Source: Cryobacterium glaciale (lineage in GTDB: Bacteria; Actinomycetota; Actinomycetes; Actinomycetales; Microbacteriaceae). Taken from it: DNA of 64,000 nucleotides. The number at the start of each line of letters is the position of its first letter. Position 1 is the stretch's first letter. The DNA lies in assembly GCF_004402535.1 (NCBI RefSeq), contig NZ_SOEY01000007.1, forward strand, positions 1 to 64,000, written 5' to 3'. Under the pieces are notes generated by a model, which did not search any database, was not told the origin of the DNA, and saw only the letters and a program-made list of their open reading frames with translations. Positions 1 to 8,758 of this stretch are shown here, piece after piece. The translations under genes were made by a program, and so were the position numbers.

Positions 1-82
1 ATTCCGAACCCGGAAGCTAAGACTCTCAGCGCCGATGGTACTGCAGGGGGGACCCTGTGGGAGAGTAGGACACCGCCGGACT
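1..82 (+). rRNA. rrf: 5S ribosomal RNA, 3' part
   Basis: The window opens inside a 5S rRNA gene. The stretch runs from the conserved CCGAAC and GGAAGCTAAG segments through GATGGTACTG to the GGGAGAGTAGG and CACCGCCGGAC 3' end. The 5' part lies outside the window. Two hairpin terminators follow at once, as expected at the end of an rRNA operon. The exact 3' nucleotide is estimated from the family. Confidence 0.93.
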
Positions 83-99
83 TAACTTGAAACACCAGA

Positions 100-125
100 A
101 AGGCCACCCTCACGGGTGGCCTTTC
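100..125 (+). terminator. rRNA operon terminator 1
   Basis: Perfect 10-bp stem (AAGGCCACCC at 100-109 with GGGTGGCCTT at 114-123) and a 4-nt loop, running into T-rich sequence, 18 bases after the 5S gene. Confidence 0.88.
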
Positions 126-134
126 TGCGTTAAC

Positions 135-160
135 GGCCACCCGCAAGGGTGGCCTTTTTT
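135..160 (+). terminator. rRNA operon terminator 2
   Basis: Second hairpin with the same 8-bp stem sequence (GGCCACCC/GGGTGGCC) followed by six T residues at 155-160. It looks like a duplication of terminator 1, giving a tandem double stop after rRNA transcription. Confidence 0.88.
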
Positions 161-227
161 GCGTTAACCCCCACCGTCGTTGCTCCAAATTTCGACAAGC
201 CCAGTCAGGCGGGAGCGCGCACTCCCG

Positions 228-315
228 CTGGTCGAGGAGCGCGCATGCTTTTCGCGCGCGTCTCGAGACCGGTCACTTGGCCTCGAGACGCCGGCGGGCC
301 GGCTCCTCGAACAAC
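228..315. repeat. palindromic intergenic repeat
   Basis: A nested inverted-repeat unit between the rRNA terminators and the tetR gene. Outer arms read GGTCGAGGAGC (230-240) and GGCTCCTCGAACAAC (301-315). Inner arms are GTCTCGAGACC (260-270) and CCTCGAGAC (281-289). The layout resembles REP-like elements with CTGGTCGAGGAGC/GTCTCGAGACC cores that I recall from Microbacteriaceae genomes. No second copy was seen in this window, so the repeat call rests on structure and recall. Confidence 0.5.
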
Positions 316-323
316 GAGGTCGG

Positions 324-923
324 TCAGCGGCGGCGCAGGCCGTCCAGGGCTACGGCGAGCACGTCGTCGGCGAGCTGCGCGGCATCCTCTGGCCCCTCGG
401 GGCGATACCACTCGGCGATGGAGTTGACCATGCCGAAGAGCAGGCGAGTCGCGACCCGGGGGTCGATGTCACTGCGCAACGAACCCTCATCACGTGCCTC
501 GATAACCAGGGCGGAGACGGCGCGGTCGAAGGCGCGGCGGCGGGTCAGCGCCAGACGCTCGACGTCGGTGTTGCCGCGCACACGCAGGAGCAGGGTCACG
601 TAGGGCAAGCGTGAGGTGAGAACCTGCACGGCCCCGCGGAGCACATAGGCCAGGCGGTCGATCGCGCTGCCCGTCACGGCACCGGACTCGAGCAACACGC
701 CCTCCAGGCCGTTGAGGGCCTCGTCGAGGGCGAGCTGGAGAACTTCATCCTTGGATGTGAAGTGGTGGTAGATCGCCGCCTTCGAAAGCGCCAGACGTGC
801 CGCAAGCACTCCCATGGATGTGGCGTCGTAGCCGAATTCATTGAACGCGGTCACGGCGATCTCGAGGATGGCCCGCTGGTCATAGCCGGGGCGTCCGCGT
901 TTGGGAATGTGTACATCAGACAT
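324..923 (-). CDS. paaR: TetR-family regulator of phenylacetate degradation (PaaR-like)
   Basis: A 199-residue TetR/AcrR repressor. The N-terminal helix-turn-helix is clear (ATSMGVLAARLALSKAAIYHHF, split here as ATSMGVLAARL then ALSKAAIYHHF), followed by an alpha-helical ligand domain. It is the last gene of the leftward operon paaI-paaK-paaR, 41 bp after paaK. I chose the ATG at 923; an in-frame GTG at 941 would add six residues. TetR proteins beside actinobacterial paa genes sense phenylacetyl-CoA or a related CoA thioester. A site close to the published Corynebacterium glutamicum PaaR operator lies in the paaI-paaA intergenic region. The effector assignment is inference. Confidence 0.85.
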   Translation of the reverse strand: MSDVHIPKRGRPGYDQRAILEIAVTAFNEFGYDATSMGVLAARLALSKAAIYHHFTSKDEVLQLALDEALNGLEGVLLESGAVTGSAIDRLAYVLRGAVQVLTSRLPYVTLLLRVRGNTDVERLALTRRRAFDRAVSALVIEARDEGSLRSDIDPRVATRLLFGMVNSIAEWYRPEGPEDAAQLADDVLAVALDGLRRR

Positions 924-964
924 AGTTCTTGAGTCTCTCACGCGGGCGACCCGGCGACGACCGG

Positions 965-2284
965 TTAGCGCAGGTCGTAGACGCGTTTGTGCTTGCCGGT
1001 GCTGCGCTCGAGGGTGCCCGGTTCGACGATGAGCACATTGACGCTGGAGCCGATCCGGTCCTTGATCAGGTCGATGAGCAGTGCGCGAGCGACTGCTGAG
1101 GCCGCATCGTCGGAGTGCTCGTGTCGCTCGATGCGCACGGTGAGCTCGTCCATGCGCGACGGCCGGGTCAGTTCGAGCACGAAATGGGGGGAGAGGTGCT
1201 CGATGCCGAGCACGATCTCTTCGATCTGGGTCGGGAATAGGTTGACCCCACGCAAAATGATCATGTCGTCATTGCGACCGGTGATCTTCTCCATGCGGCG
1301 CATGCCGGGGCGTGCGGTGCCGGGAAGCAGGCGGGTCAGGTCGCGGGTGCGATAGCGGATGACCGGAAAGGCCTCCTTGGTGAGCGAGGTGAAGACGAGT
1401 TCACCGGTTTCGCCATCGGGCAGGGTGACGCCGGTGTCGCCGTTGATGATCTCGGGCAGAAAGTGGTCCTCCCAGAGATGTGGGCCGTCTTTCGACTCGA
1501 TACACTCGTTGCCGACACCGGGGCCCATGACCTCGCTCAGGCCGTAGATGTCGAGGGCGTCGAAGTCGAGCCGGTCTTCAAGTTCGAGGCGCATCTGGTT
1601 GGTCCACGGCTCTGCTCCGAGCACTCCGGCTTTGAGACTCGAGCGGCGCGGGTCGATGCCGGCAGCGACCATGGCGTCGGTGATCGTCAGCAGGTAGCTC
1701 GGCGTTGACAGAATGACATCGGGCTCGAAGTCGGTGATCATCTGCACCTGCTTGTTGGTCTGGCCGCCCGACATGGGGATGGCGCAGGCGCCGAGCGCTT
1801 CGATTCCGGCGTGGGCACCGAGGCCCCCGGTGAACAGACCATAGCCGTAGGCGTTGTGAACTTTCATTCCGGGGCGCACGCCCGAAGCGCGCAGGCTTCG
1901 GGCCACCAGCCCGGACCACATGGCAAGGTCATTCTTGGTGTATCCGACCACGGTCGGAAGTCCGGTGGTGCCCGAGGACGTGTGGATGCGAGCGACCTGG
2001 TCCATCGGCACCGCGAACATGCCGAACGGGTAGGAGACCCGCAGGTCTTCCTTGGTGGTGAACGGCAGCAGCGCCACGTCTTCGAGGGTACGAATGTCGT
2101 CGGGGTGCACGCCGGCCGCATCGAATTTACGCGTATAGAGAGGGACGTTCTTGTAGGCGTGCCGCACGGTGTGCTGCAGGCGCCTGAGCTGCAGCGCTCG
2201 GATCTCGTCGCGGGACATCCGCTCGGCCGCGTCGAGCTCTTCGAGCGCTGGTGCGTGCAGACGGGTCTTGGTCAGCGTTGACAT
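965..2284 (-). CDS. paaK: phenylacetate-CoA ligase
   Basis: A 439-residue cytoplasmic adenylate-forming enzyme that makes phenylacetyl-CoA from phenylacetate, ATP and CoA, the entry step of the pathway. The phosphate-binding loop TSSGTTGLP is at residues 102-110, the YGLSEVMGPG motif near 250 and YRTRDLTR near 313, with a complete C-terminal AMP-binding cap. Length is normal for PaaK. The start lies 17 bp downstream of paaI, so the two are cotranscribed, and the tetR gene follows. This copy heads leftward while the oxygenase genes run rightward from the same control region. Confidence 0.95.
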   Translation of the reverse strand: MSTLTKTRLHAPALEELDAAERMSRDEIRALQLRRLQHTVRHAYKNVPLYTRKFDAAGVHPDDIRTLEDVALLPFTTKEDLRVSYPFGMFAVPMDQVARIHTSSGTTGLPTVVGYTKNDLAMWSGLVARSLRASGVRPGMKVHNAYGYGLFTGGLGAHAGIEALGACAIPMSGGQTNKQVQMITDFEPDVILSTPSYLLTITDAMVAAGIDPRRSSLKAGVLGAEPWTNQMRLELEDRLDFDALDIYGLSEVMGPGVGNECIESKDGPHLWEDHFLPEIINGDTGVTLPDGETGELVFTSLTKEAFPVIRYRTRDLTRLLPGTARPGMRRMEKITGRNDDMIILRGVNLFPTQIEEIVLGIEHLSPHFVLELTRPSRMDELTVRIERHEHSDDAASAVARALLIDLIKDRIGSSVNVLIVEPGTLERSTGKHKRVYDLR

Positions 2285-2301
2285 GAGGCCTTCCGGAAGG
2301 G

Positions 2302-2730
2302 TTAGAGATGGTTGCGGGCAGGGACGGGCAAATTGGTGGTGCGGCTGTGGCCCCGAAATTCGGCCACGGTGACATCGTCATCCACCGTGACGCGCACGTC
2401 GTAGATGCCGCTGCGGCCGCTCTTCACGCGCAACAGTGCGGTGGCGGTGAGGTTCTGACCGCTCGTGGTCGGCTTCAGAAAGGTGATGTCGGCGCCGGCG
2501 GCGAGGGTGACGTGGTGCGAATCATTGCAGGCAATCGCGAAAGCCGTATCGGCGAGGGCGAAGATGAACCCGCCGTGGGTCACATCGAAACCGTTGAGCA
2601 TGTCGTCGCGCACGACCATGGAAACGACCGCGTGTCCCGGCTCGTTCCGGTGCACGATCATTCCGAGAGAAGCGGATGCCCGGTCGCGCTGCATCATGGC
2701 CTGGCTGCCGACGGGCAATGCTTCGGTCAT
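2302..2730 (-). CDS. paaI: hydroxyphenylacetyl-CoA thioesterase PaaI
   Basis: A 142-residue hotdog-fold thioesterase. The PaaI signature THGGFIFALADTAFA lies at residues 51-65, with the HGG turn at 52-54 and the acidic residue at 61 in place. PaaI is a salvage enzyme that hydrolyses stalled or hydroxylated phenylacetyl-CoA and frees CoA. It is the first gene of the leftward paaI-paaK-paaR operon, and its start faces paaA across a 196-bp control region. Confidence 0.93.
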   Translation of the reverse strand: MTEALPVGSQAMMQRDRASASLGMIVHRNEPGHAVVSMVVRDDMLNGFDVTHGGFIFALADTAFAIACNDSHHVTLAAGADITFLKPTTSGQNLTATALLRVKSGRSGIYDVRVTVDDDVTVAEFRGHSRTTNLPVPARNHL

Positions 2731-2767
2731 TCAGATCTCCTCGTTGAGTTGCCGTGCGCGGTCGGGG

Positions 2768-2796
2768 TTGCCCGACCGATAATGTGACTATATACT
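2768..2796 (+). promoter_or_regulatory. predicted sigma-70-type promoter of paaABCDE
   Basis: TTGCCC at 2768-2773, a 17-bp spacer and TATACT at 2791-2796. The PaaR-like operator begins inside the -10 element, so repressor binding would block polymerase. The paaA start is about 130 bp downstream. Confidence 0.6.
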
Positions 2797-2815
2797 AACT
2801 GAACGATCGGTCGGT
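2794..2815. promoter_or_regulatory. PaaR operator, 22-bp imperfect palindrome
   Basis: The 22 bp read ACTAACTGAACG then ATCGGTCGGT. They match the C. glutamicum PaaR consensus ACT-N-ACCG-NN-CG-NN-CGGT-N-AGT (as I recall it) at all but two fixed positions. The site sits between the divergent paaI and paaA genes and overlaps the -10 box. Confidence 0.72.
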
Positions 2816-2926
2816 AATAGATTTCGAATCCGTGCGCGAAATTGCCGACTTGCATCACCCTAGCGCCGCCCGCTTGTGCACGATAAAGATCCGACCACCA
2901 CAGTCAACGCAGACCAGGAGCCGATG

Positions 2927-3910
2927 ATGACAAGCACCATCACGCCCGATACGAGCGCAACCGCCGTTATCAGCGTCGAAGAGCAGCAGTTCAACGACTT
3001 GATCGAAGCGGACTCGCGCATTGAACCGCGCGACTGGATGCCCGAGGGATACCGTAAGTCGCTCGTGCGCCAGATTTCTCAGCACGCACACTCCGAGATC
3101 ATCGGCATGCAGCCAGAGTCGAACTGGATCACGCGCGCCCCGAGTCTCAAGCGCAAGGCCATTCTCATCGCCAAGGTGCAGGACGAAGCCGGCCACGGCC
3201 TCTATCTCTATTCCGCCGCGCAAACCCTCGGCGCCACCCGCGACGACATGACGGATGCCCTCATCGCCGGCAAGGCCCGGTACTCCTCGATCTTCAACTA
3301 CCCGACCCCGAGCTGGGCCGACATGGGCTCGATCGGCTGGCTCGTCGACGGCGCCGCCATCTGCAACCAGGTACCGCTCTGCCGCGCCTCCTACGGTCCC
3401 TACGGCCGCGCGATGGTGCGCATCTGCAAGGAAGAGTCCTTCCACCAGCGTCAGGGCTTCGAGATTCTGCTCGAGCTGATGGCCGGTACCGAGGAGCAGC
3501 GCCAGATGGCGCAGGACTCGGTCAACCGTTGGTACTGGCCCGCGCTCATGATGTTCGGCCCGCCCGACGACGACTCGCCCAACTCGGCGCAGTCCATGGC
3601 CTGGAAGATCAAGCGCCACTCCAACGACGAACTGCGCCAGCGCTTCGTGAACATGCTCGTTCCGCAAGCGGCCGTGCTCGGCGTCACCCTGCCCGACCCT
3701 GACCTGCACTTCAACGAGGAAACCCAGCAGTGGGATCTCGGCGAGATCGACTGGACCGAGTTTCACGAGGTGCTCGCCGGTCGCGGCCCGAACAACGCCC
3801 AGCGTCTGCAGCGTCGACGCGACGCCCACGAGGACGGCCGATGGGTGCGCGAAGCCGCCTCAGCCTATGCACGCAAACAGTCCGAACGATCTGAAATGGC
3901 AGCCTCATGA
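2927..3910 (+). CDS. paaA: phenylacetyl-CoA epoxidase, catalytic subunit PaaA
   Basis: A 327-residue di-iron subunit of the multicomponent monooxygenase that converts phenylacetyl-CoA to its ring-1,2-epoxide. The ferritin-like iron-ligand motifs are visible: DEAGHG (ExxH) near residue 90 and KEESFHQRQ (ExxxH type) near 170. AGGAG at 2916-2920 best fits the ATG at 2927; the adjacent ATG at 2924 and a GTG at 2876 are alternatives. The stop overlaps the paaB start as ATGA, which indicates translational coupling. First gene of paaABCDE-paaG. Confidence 0.95.
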   Translation: MTSTITPDTSATAVISVEEQQFNDLIEADSRIEPRDWMPEGYRKSLVRQISQHAHSEIIGMQPESNWITRAPSLKRKAILIAKVQDEAGHGLYLYSAAQTLGATRDDMTDALIAGKARYSSIFNYPTPSWADMGSIGWLVDGAAICNQVPLCRASYGPYGRAMVRICKEESFHQRQGFEILLELMAGTEEQRQMAQDSVNRWYWPALMMFGPPDDDSPNSAQSMAWKIKRHSNDELRQRFVNMLVPQAAVLGVTLPDPDLHFNEETQQWDLGEIDWTEFHEVLAGRGPNNAQRLQRRRDAHEDGRWVREAASAYARKQSERSEMAAS

Positions 3911-4212
3911 CCACTCCCGGCGATTCCGCAGCTGAAATCTGGCCCCTCTGGGAGGTCTTCGTGCGCTCCAACCGCGGTCTCAGCCACGTGCACGTCGGCT
4001 CCCTGCACGCCCCCGACGAAACCCTCGCGGTGCGCAACGCCCGTGACCTGTATACCCGCCGCAGTGAGGGCGTCTCGGTCTGGGTCGTCCCCGCCGCCGC
4101 CATCACCACGAGTGACCCCGACGCCAAGGGCGCCTTCTTCGAATCGCCCGCCGGCAAGAACTACCGCCATGCGAGCTACTACTCCAAGAGCGAGGGCGTG
4201 AAGCACTTATGA
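3907..4212 (+). CDS. paaB: phenylacetyl-CoA epoxidase subunit PaaB
   Basis: A 101-residue structural subunit of the epoxidase, with the family's [20 protein letters not shown] opening and the central [18 protein letters not shown] segment. Family length is about 95-100. It overlaps paaA and paaC by 4 bp each, so the subunits are translated in tandem. PaaB bridges PaaAC heterodimers in characterised complexes; that role is from the family, not visible here. Confidence 0.95.
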   Translation: MTTPGDSAAEIWPLWEVFVRSNRGLSHVHVGSLHAPDETLAVRNARDLYTRRSEGVSVWVVPAAAITTSDPDAKGAFFESPAGKNYRHASYYSKSEGVKHL

Positions 4213-5081
4213 GCAACTCCACTGTGAACAGTGACAGCGCCGAAGCGGATGCCCCCGCCGCTACCCCCGAAGACGCTCACGGCCACGTCGCGGTCGACGT
4301 CACCACCCTCGACGCCGAACTCATCGAGGGCCCGTCCTTCGCCACACCCGACGTGGCGGAGTATGCGCTGTGGCTCGGCGACGACTCGCTCATCCTCGCC
4401 CAGCAGCTCGGCGCCTGGATCTCCCGCGCACCCGAGCTCGAGGAAGACGTCGCCCTCGGCAACGTCGCCCTCGATCTGATCGGGCACGCCCGGTCCCTGC
4501 TGCACTACGCCGGCACCGCGTCGGACCGTACGGAGGACGACCTCGCCTACTGGCGCACCGAGCCCGATTTTCGCTCGCTGCACCTTGTCGAGCAGCCCAA
4601 CGGTGACTTCGCCCACACGATCGCGCGCCAGTTCATCGTGGCCCACTACCTGTTCGAGCTGTATAGCCGGCTGCGGGCATCCGCTGATGCGACGCTCGCT
4701 GCGATCGCCGCCAAAGCGGTGAAGGAGGTCGACTACCACCGCGACCACTCCACCCAGTGGGTGCTGCGCCTCGCGCAGGGCACCGACGAATCGCGTCGTC
4801 GCATGATCACCGCATTCTCCGACCTGTGGCCGTACGTTGAAGAGGTCTTTCGCGACGATCCGCTCATCGACCGGCTCGAAGGAATCGCGGTTCGCCCGTC
4901 GAGTCTGCTCCCAGCCTTCGACGCTGCCATCGCACCGGTGCTCGCCGAGGCCGAACTCGAGGTCCCCTGCGGATTCGTCGCTTCCGGCGGCGGCCGCACC
5001 GGCAAGCACTCTGAGCATCTCGCTTTTCTCCTCGCCGAGATGCAGGTGCTCACCCGCGCGCACCCCGGAGCGTCCTGGTGA
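4209..5081 (+). CDS. paaC: phenylacetyl-CoA epoxidase, structural subunit PaaC
   Basis: A 290-residue ferritin-like subunit that pairs with PaaA but lacks a full di-iron site. Family signatures include WLGDDSLILAQQLGAW near residue 56, GNVALDLIGHARSLL near 87 and the KEVDYHRDHSTQWVLRL helix near 175. Start ATGA overlaps paaB, and its stop overlaps the GTG of paaD. The N-terminal 35 residues are acidic, low-complexity and probably disordered. Confidence 0.95.
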   Translation: MSNSTVNSDSAEADAPAATPEDAHGHVAVDVTTLDAELIEGPSFATPDVAEYALWLGDDSLILAQQLGAWISRAPELEEDVALGNVALDLIGHARSLLHYAGTASDRTEDDLAYWRTEPDFRSLHLVEQPNGDFAHTIARQFIVAHYLFELYSRLRASADATLAAIAAKAVKEVDYHRDHSTQWVLRLAQGTDESRRRMITAFSDLWPYVEEVFRDDPLIDRLEGIAVRPSSLLPAFDAAIAPVLAEAELEVPCGFVASGGGRTGKHSEHLAFLLAEMQVLTRAHPGASW

Positions 5082-5650
5082 CCATCGCGGACCGCACTTC
5101 TGAGATGCGTGAGGCCGTCGCCCGGCCGCGCCCCGCCGACGCCGCGTCGCTCGCCGCCTGGGCGATCGCGGCGCAGGTCGTCGACCCCGAGATCCCGGTC
5201 CTCACGATCGAAGACCTCGGTGTGCTGCGCTCGGTGAAAGTGACCGACGACGCCGTCGGTACCCATACAGTCGCCGTCACGCTCACCCCGACCTACAGCG
5301 GATGCCCCGCGATGGATGCCATGCGTGACGACGTTCTCGAGGCGCTCACGAGCGCCGGGTACGAGAACGTGTCGGTTCGGCTCGTGCTCAGCCCGGCCTG
5401 GACCACCGACTGGATGAGCGAGATCGGCAAGAACAAACTCCGCGAATACGGCATCGCCGCCCCCACCGGGCATTCGACCGTGCGGGGCTCCGGCCCGGCC
5501 GGTCCGATCCGCCTGGCCATGGCCGTGAAGTGCCCGCGCTGTTCCTCGCTCAACACCCGCGAGCTCGCGCACTTCGGTTCCACTTCCTGCAAGTCCCTCT
5601 ACGAATGCCGAGACTGCCTCGAGCCGTTCGACTACTTCAAGGTGCTCTAA
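5078..5650 (+). CDS. paaD: PaaD, MIP18/DUF59 Fe-S assembly factor for phenylacetyl-CoA epoxidase
   Basis: A 190-residue protein with an N-terminal DUF59 (MIP18-like) domain (DPEIPVLTIEDLGVLRSV) and the PTYSGCPAM motif carrying a conserved Cys. The C-terminal zinc-ribbon-like tail has CPRC, TSCKS and CRDC. PaaD is needed for maturation of the epoxidase, probably of the PaaE iron-sulfur cluster. GTG start overlaps the paaC stop (GTGA), and its TAA shares a base with the paaE ATG. Confidence 0.93.
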   Translation: MTIADRTSEMREAVARPRPADAASLAAWAIAAQVVDPEIPVLTIEDLGVLRSVKVTDDAVGTHTVAVTLTPTYSGCPAMDAMRDDVLEALTSAGYENVSVRLVLSPAWTTDWMSEIGKNKLREYGIAAPTGHSTVRGSGPAGPIRLAMAVKCPRCSSLNTRELAHFGSTSCKSLYECRDCLEPFDYFKVL

Positions 5651-6810
5651 TGGCTGCAACACGTCTCGAATCCACCGTCCAGGGTGGCACCACGCTGGCA
5701 CCGGTCAAGCACCGGGCACGCTTCCACACCCTGACGGTGGCCGAAGTGCGCCAGCTCACCGCCGACAGCGTCGAGGTCACCTTCACCGTTCCTCCCAAAC
5801 TGCAGGGCGCGTTCGACTACCTGCCCGGCCAGCACCTCGCCCTGCGCGCCACCATCGACGGCCAGGAGCTGCGCCGCAGCTACTCGATCTGCCGGCCGGC
5901 TGGCGCTAAAACCAGCACAGGCGGTTCAATCAGTGTCGCCATCAAGCGCGACCTCGGCGGCGCCTTCTCCACCTGGGCCAACAGCGAGCTGCACCCCGGC
6001 GACGAAATCGACGTGATGAGCCCGCAGGGCAGCTTCACCTCGGCGCTGAAGGACCTCGACCACAAGCACGTCGTTGGCGTTGCTGCCGGCTCGGGAATCA
6101 CCCCGCTCATGGCCCTGGCACACACCGTGCTCGCTGCCTCCGAGACCTCAATGTTCACCCTCGTTTACACCAACCGCACGGCGCTCGACGTGATGTTCCT
6201 CGACGAACTCGCCGAGCTCAAGGACCGTTACCCGGCCCGTCTCGCGCTCTACCACGTGCTCTCCCGCGAGCAGCGCTCTTCCTCCTTGCTCTCCGGCCGC
6301 ATCGACGAAGAGAAGTTTCGGCGCATGCTCGACACGATCCTGCGGCCGGCCACGGTCGATGAATGGTTCCTCTGCGGCCCGTTCGAACTCGTGCAGCTCT
6401 GCCGCGACACCCTCGAAAGCACCGGGGTGGAACGCTCCCACGTGCGCTTCGAGCTGTTCACCACCGGTGAGCCCTCGGCGGCGAGCGGCGATCGCGGCCG
6501 GCCCGTCATCATCGGCCAGGGCGACAAGACCTTCCAGATCGAATTCACGCTCGACGGCCAGAGCAACACGGTCACCACCCCGGTCAATGCGAACGAGAGC
6601 ATCCTCAACGCCGCCCTGCGGGTTCGCCCCGACGTGCCGTTCGCGTGTGCCGGCGGCGTGTGCGGAACCTGCCGCGCCAAACTGGTCAGCGGTGACGTCA
6701 CGATGACCGAGAACTACGCGCTCGAGCCCGAAGAACTCGCCCGCGGGTACGTGCTGACCTGTCAGTCCCACCCGACCACCGACACCGTCGTCGTCGACTA
6801 TGACGTCTAA
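5650..6810 (+). CDS. paaE: phenylacetyl-CoA epoxidase reductase PaaE
   Basis: A 386-residue electron-transfer subunit that passes electrons from NADPH through FAD and a [2Fe-2S] cluster to PaaA. The N-terminal FAD domain carries RRSYSICR, the NAD(P) domain has GVAAGSGITPLMAL, and the C-terminal plant-type ferredoxin has CAGGVCGTC plus a later Cys in LTCQS. The ATG at 5650 shares its first base with the paaD stop. An in-frame start further upstream exists but would overlap paaD by 120 bases and has no support. Confidence 0.95.
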   Translation: MAATRLESTVQGGTTLAPVKHRARFHTLTVAEVRQLTADSVEVTFTVPPKLQGAFDYLPGQHLALRATIDGQELRRSYSICRPAGAKTSTGGSISVAIKRDLGGAFSTWANSELHPGDEIDVMSPQGSFTSALKDLDHKHVVGVAAGSGITPLMALAHTVLAASETSMFTLVYTNRTALDVMFLDELAELKDRYPARLALYHVLSREQRSSSLLSGRIDEEKFRRMLDTILRPATVDEWFLCGPFELVQLCRDTLESTGVERSHVRFELFTTGEPSAASGDRGRPVIIGQGDKTFQIEFTLDGQSNTVTTPVNANESILNAALRVRPDVPFACAGGVCGTCRAKLVSGDVTMTENYALEPEELARGYVLTCQSHPTTDTVVVDYDV

Positions 6811-6839
6811 CTCGTCAAGTACTCAAGAAAGCGGATGCC

Positions 6840-7613
6840 GTGATTGACCTCTCGATAGACAACGACGTCGCCCACGTGGTGCTGAACGCACCCGACAAGC
6901 TCAACGCCCTCGATGAGGCCGCAATCGTTGAACTCGACGCGGCCTACCAGACCGCCGAGCGGGCCGGTGTGCGCGCGTTGGTGCTGAGCGGCGAGGGCCG
7001 GGCGTTCTGCGCCGGCCGGGACATCTCCGCGGTCGATCCGCGCACCGACGACGTGCTCGGCTACCTCGGCGACCTCGTCACCCCGCTGCTGCAGCGGATG
7101 AGCCGGTTCCCGGCGCCGACCTTCGCCGCCGCCCACGGAGCCTGCCTCGGAGTGGGGCTCGGCCTGCTCATCGCCACCGACGTGGTTTACGTCGCCGACA
7201 CCGCCAAGATCGGGTCGCCGTTTGCGAACCTCGGCGCCACCCTGGATTCGGGCGGGCATGCCCTGTTCGTGGAACGGCTGGGAGCGCACCGCACCCTCGA
7301 CCTGATCTACAGCGGGCGGCTCATGTCTGGGGCTGAAGCCGTCGCCGGTGGCTTGTTCAGCCAGGTTTTTCCGGCCGCGGAACTGACCGACCTGACCGTG
7401 CAGGCGGCCGCGCGCGCGGCATCCGGAGCAACGCAGGCTTTTCTCGCGAGCAAGGCGCTCGTGCACTCGCTGCGCGACGAACGACTCGGCCTCTGGCAGA
7501 GCATGAGCGACGAGACCGCAGCCCAGGCAGCGCTCTGCGCCACCGGCGACTACCGCGAGGGCTTCGCCGCGTTCCAGGAGAAGCGCAAACCCACTTTCAC
7601 TGGCCGCGCCTGA
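6840..7613 (+). CDS. paaG: enoyl-CoA hydratase/isomerase, probably PaaG
   Basis: A 257-residue crotonase-fold protein starting at a GTG 30 bp after paaE. The oxyanion-hole segments are GRAFCAGRDIS (near 58) and AAHGACLGVGLGLL (near 99). The catalytic position reads ATLDSGG, an Asp as in PaaG (epoxyphenylacetyl-CoA isomerase), rather than the Gly-rich PaaF form. I therefore prefer the isomerase that forms the oxepin-CoA. PaaF activity cannot be excluded, and no paaZ, paaH or paaJ is present nearby. Confidence 0.8.
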   Translation: MIDLSIDNDVAHVVLNAPDKLNALDEAAIVELDAAYQTAERAGVRALVLSGEGRAFCAGRDISAVDPRTDDVLGYLGDLVTPLLQRMSRFPAPTFAAAHGACLGVGLGLLIATDVVYVADTAKIGSPFANLGATLDSGGHALFVERLGAHRTLDLIYSGRLMSGAEAVAGGLFSQVFPAAELTDLTVQAAARAASGATQAFLASKALVHSLRDERLGLWQSMSDETAAQAALCATGDYREGFAAFQEKRKPTFTGRA

Positions 7614-7631
7614 CCGGACATGACGCCCTGT

Positions 7632-8582
7632 TCAGGCGATCGCGAGCATTCCGGCCGCGGCGAGGGCGAGCGCGAGCCCGAGCCACTGCACCGGTGCGAT
7701 GCGTTCCTTGAGCACGACGGCGGCGAGCAGTATCGTGCCGGCCGGGTACATGGCCGTGAGCACGCTGACCACGCTCAGGTCGCCGAGACGCAGCCCGAGA
7801 AGCAGCAGAAAGTTGGCGCTCACGTCGATCACGCCGCAGGCGACAGCCAACTTCAGGCCGGTTCGGAGGGCCGAGCGGTCGGTGAAGGTGCGCGGCAGGT
7901 GTGACCTGCGCGCGGCATCCGCTGGAACCGAGGTGAAGCCGGACCCGATTAGCGCCGGCACGGCAGCCACGGCACGCCTTCGGTGCAGCGTGCGCAGGGC
8001 GATCAGCCCGACGACGGCGAACATGATGCTGCCGTTGACTGCACGGTTCATGACGAGCGGAACCAGCCCGCTGTCGGACGGAGTCTGGTCGATCAGAATC
8101 ATGAAGGCGCCGATCATGGTGCCGGAGCCGATCGCCATGAAAATGCCCAGCAGACGCGGTCGAACGGCGCCGCGTTCCGGTACGAATCCGACCAGCACGA
8201 CCGCGACCAGGGCCAGGCCGAGCGCCCAGTAGCCGATGGGCAGAAACCGCTCCCCGCCGAGCAGTCCGGCGGTCATCGGCACGATCGCTGAGACCACCGC
8301 GGTCAACGGCGAGAGGATGCTCATGGGTCCGATCGCGAGGCAGGCGTACAGCAACGAGATGGCCAGGGCCCCGGTGATCCCGGAGAGAGCGCCCCAGATC
8401 ACGGCCGATGCCGACCAATCACCAGCGACGAAGGGCAGCCCGAGCAGCAAGACCACCAGCCCGGAGGTCGCCGCGACGGCCGTCACGAGCACGGCGCTGA
8501 TGCGCTTGGCGGCGAGTCCGCCCAAAAAGTCTGCGGAGCCGAAAATCACGGCCCCGGTGAGTCCAAAGAACGCGGTCAGCAT
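7632..8582 (-). CDS. EamA/DMT-family transporter
   Basis: A 316-residue inner-membrane protein with about ten hydrophobic segments in two repeated EamA halves (first half opens GAVIFGSADFLGG; the second begins near residue 190 with ACGVIDVSANFLLLLG). The family exports or imports small metabolites; the substrate is unknown. It converges on paaG with only 18 bp between the stop codons and no clear terminator, so the paa operon end and this gene may read into each other. Confidence 0.82.
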   Translation of the reverse strand: MLTAFFGLTGAVIFGSADFLGGLAAKRISAVLVTAVAATSGLVVLLLGLPFVAGDWSASAVIWGALSGITGALAISLLYACLAIGPMSILSPLTAVVSAIVPMTAGLLGGERFLPIGYWALGLALVAVVLVGFVPERGAVRPRLLGIFMAIGSGTMIGAFMILIDQTPSDSGLVPLVMNRAVNGSIMFAVVGLIALRTLHRRRAVAAVPALIGSGFTSVPADAARRSHLPRTFTDRSALRTGLKLAVACGVIDVSANFLLLLGLRLGDLSVVSVLTAMYPAGTILLAAVVLKERIAPVQWLGLALALAAAGMLAIA

Positions 8583-8758
8583 AGGCCATCAGCCTAGCGC
8601 TGCCCAGCGCACCCCTGCTGTCGCTCGCAGCGACCGGGTAATTACCGCAGCAGACTTTCCTTAGCCCATTCCGATCACACCACGACGACCGCTACGGTGC
8701 AGCGCCACTCTTTTGCAGGGTCGGTCAGTTACTCTGGGATGAGCCGGAGGGGGGCGTC

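Noticed and set aside
7613..7632. Terminator between paaG and the EamA gene
   Set aside because: Only 18 bp separate the stops and no hairpin with a T-run is visible.
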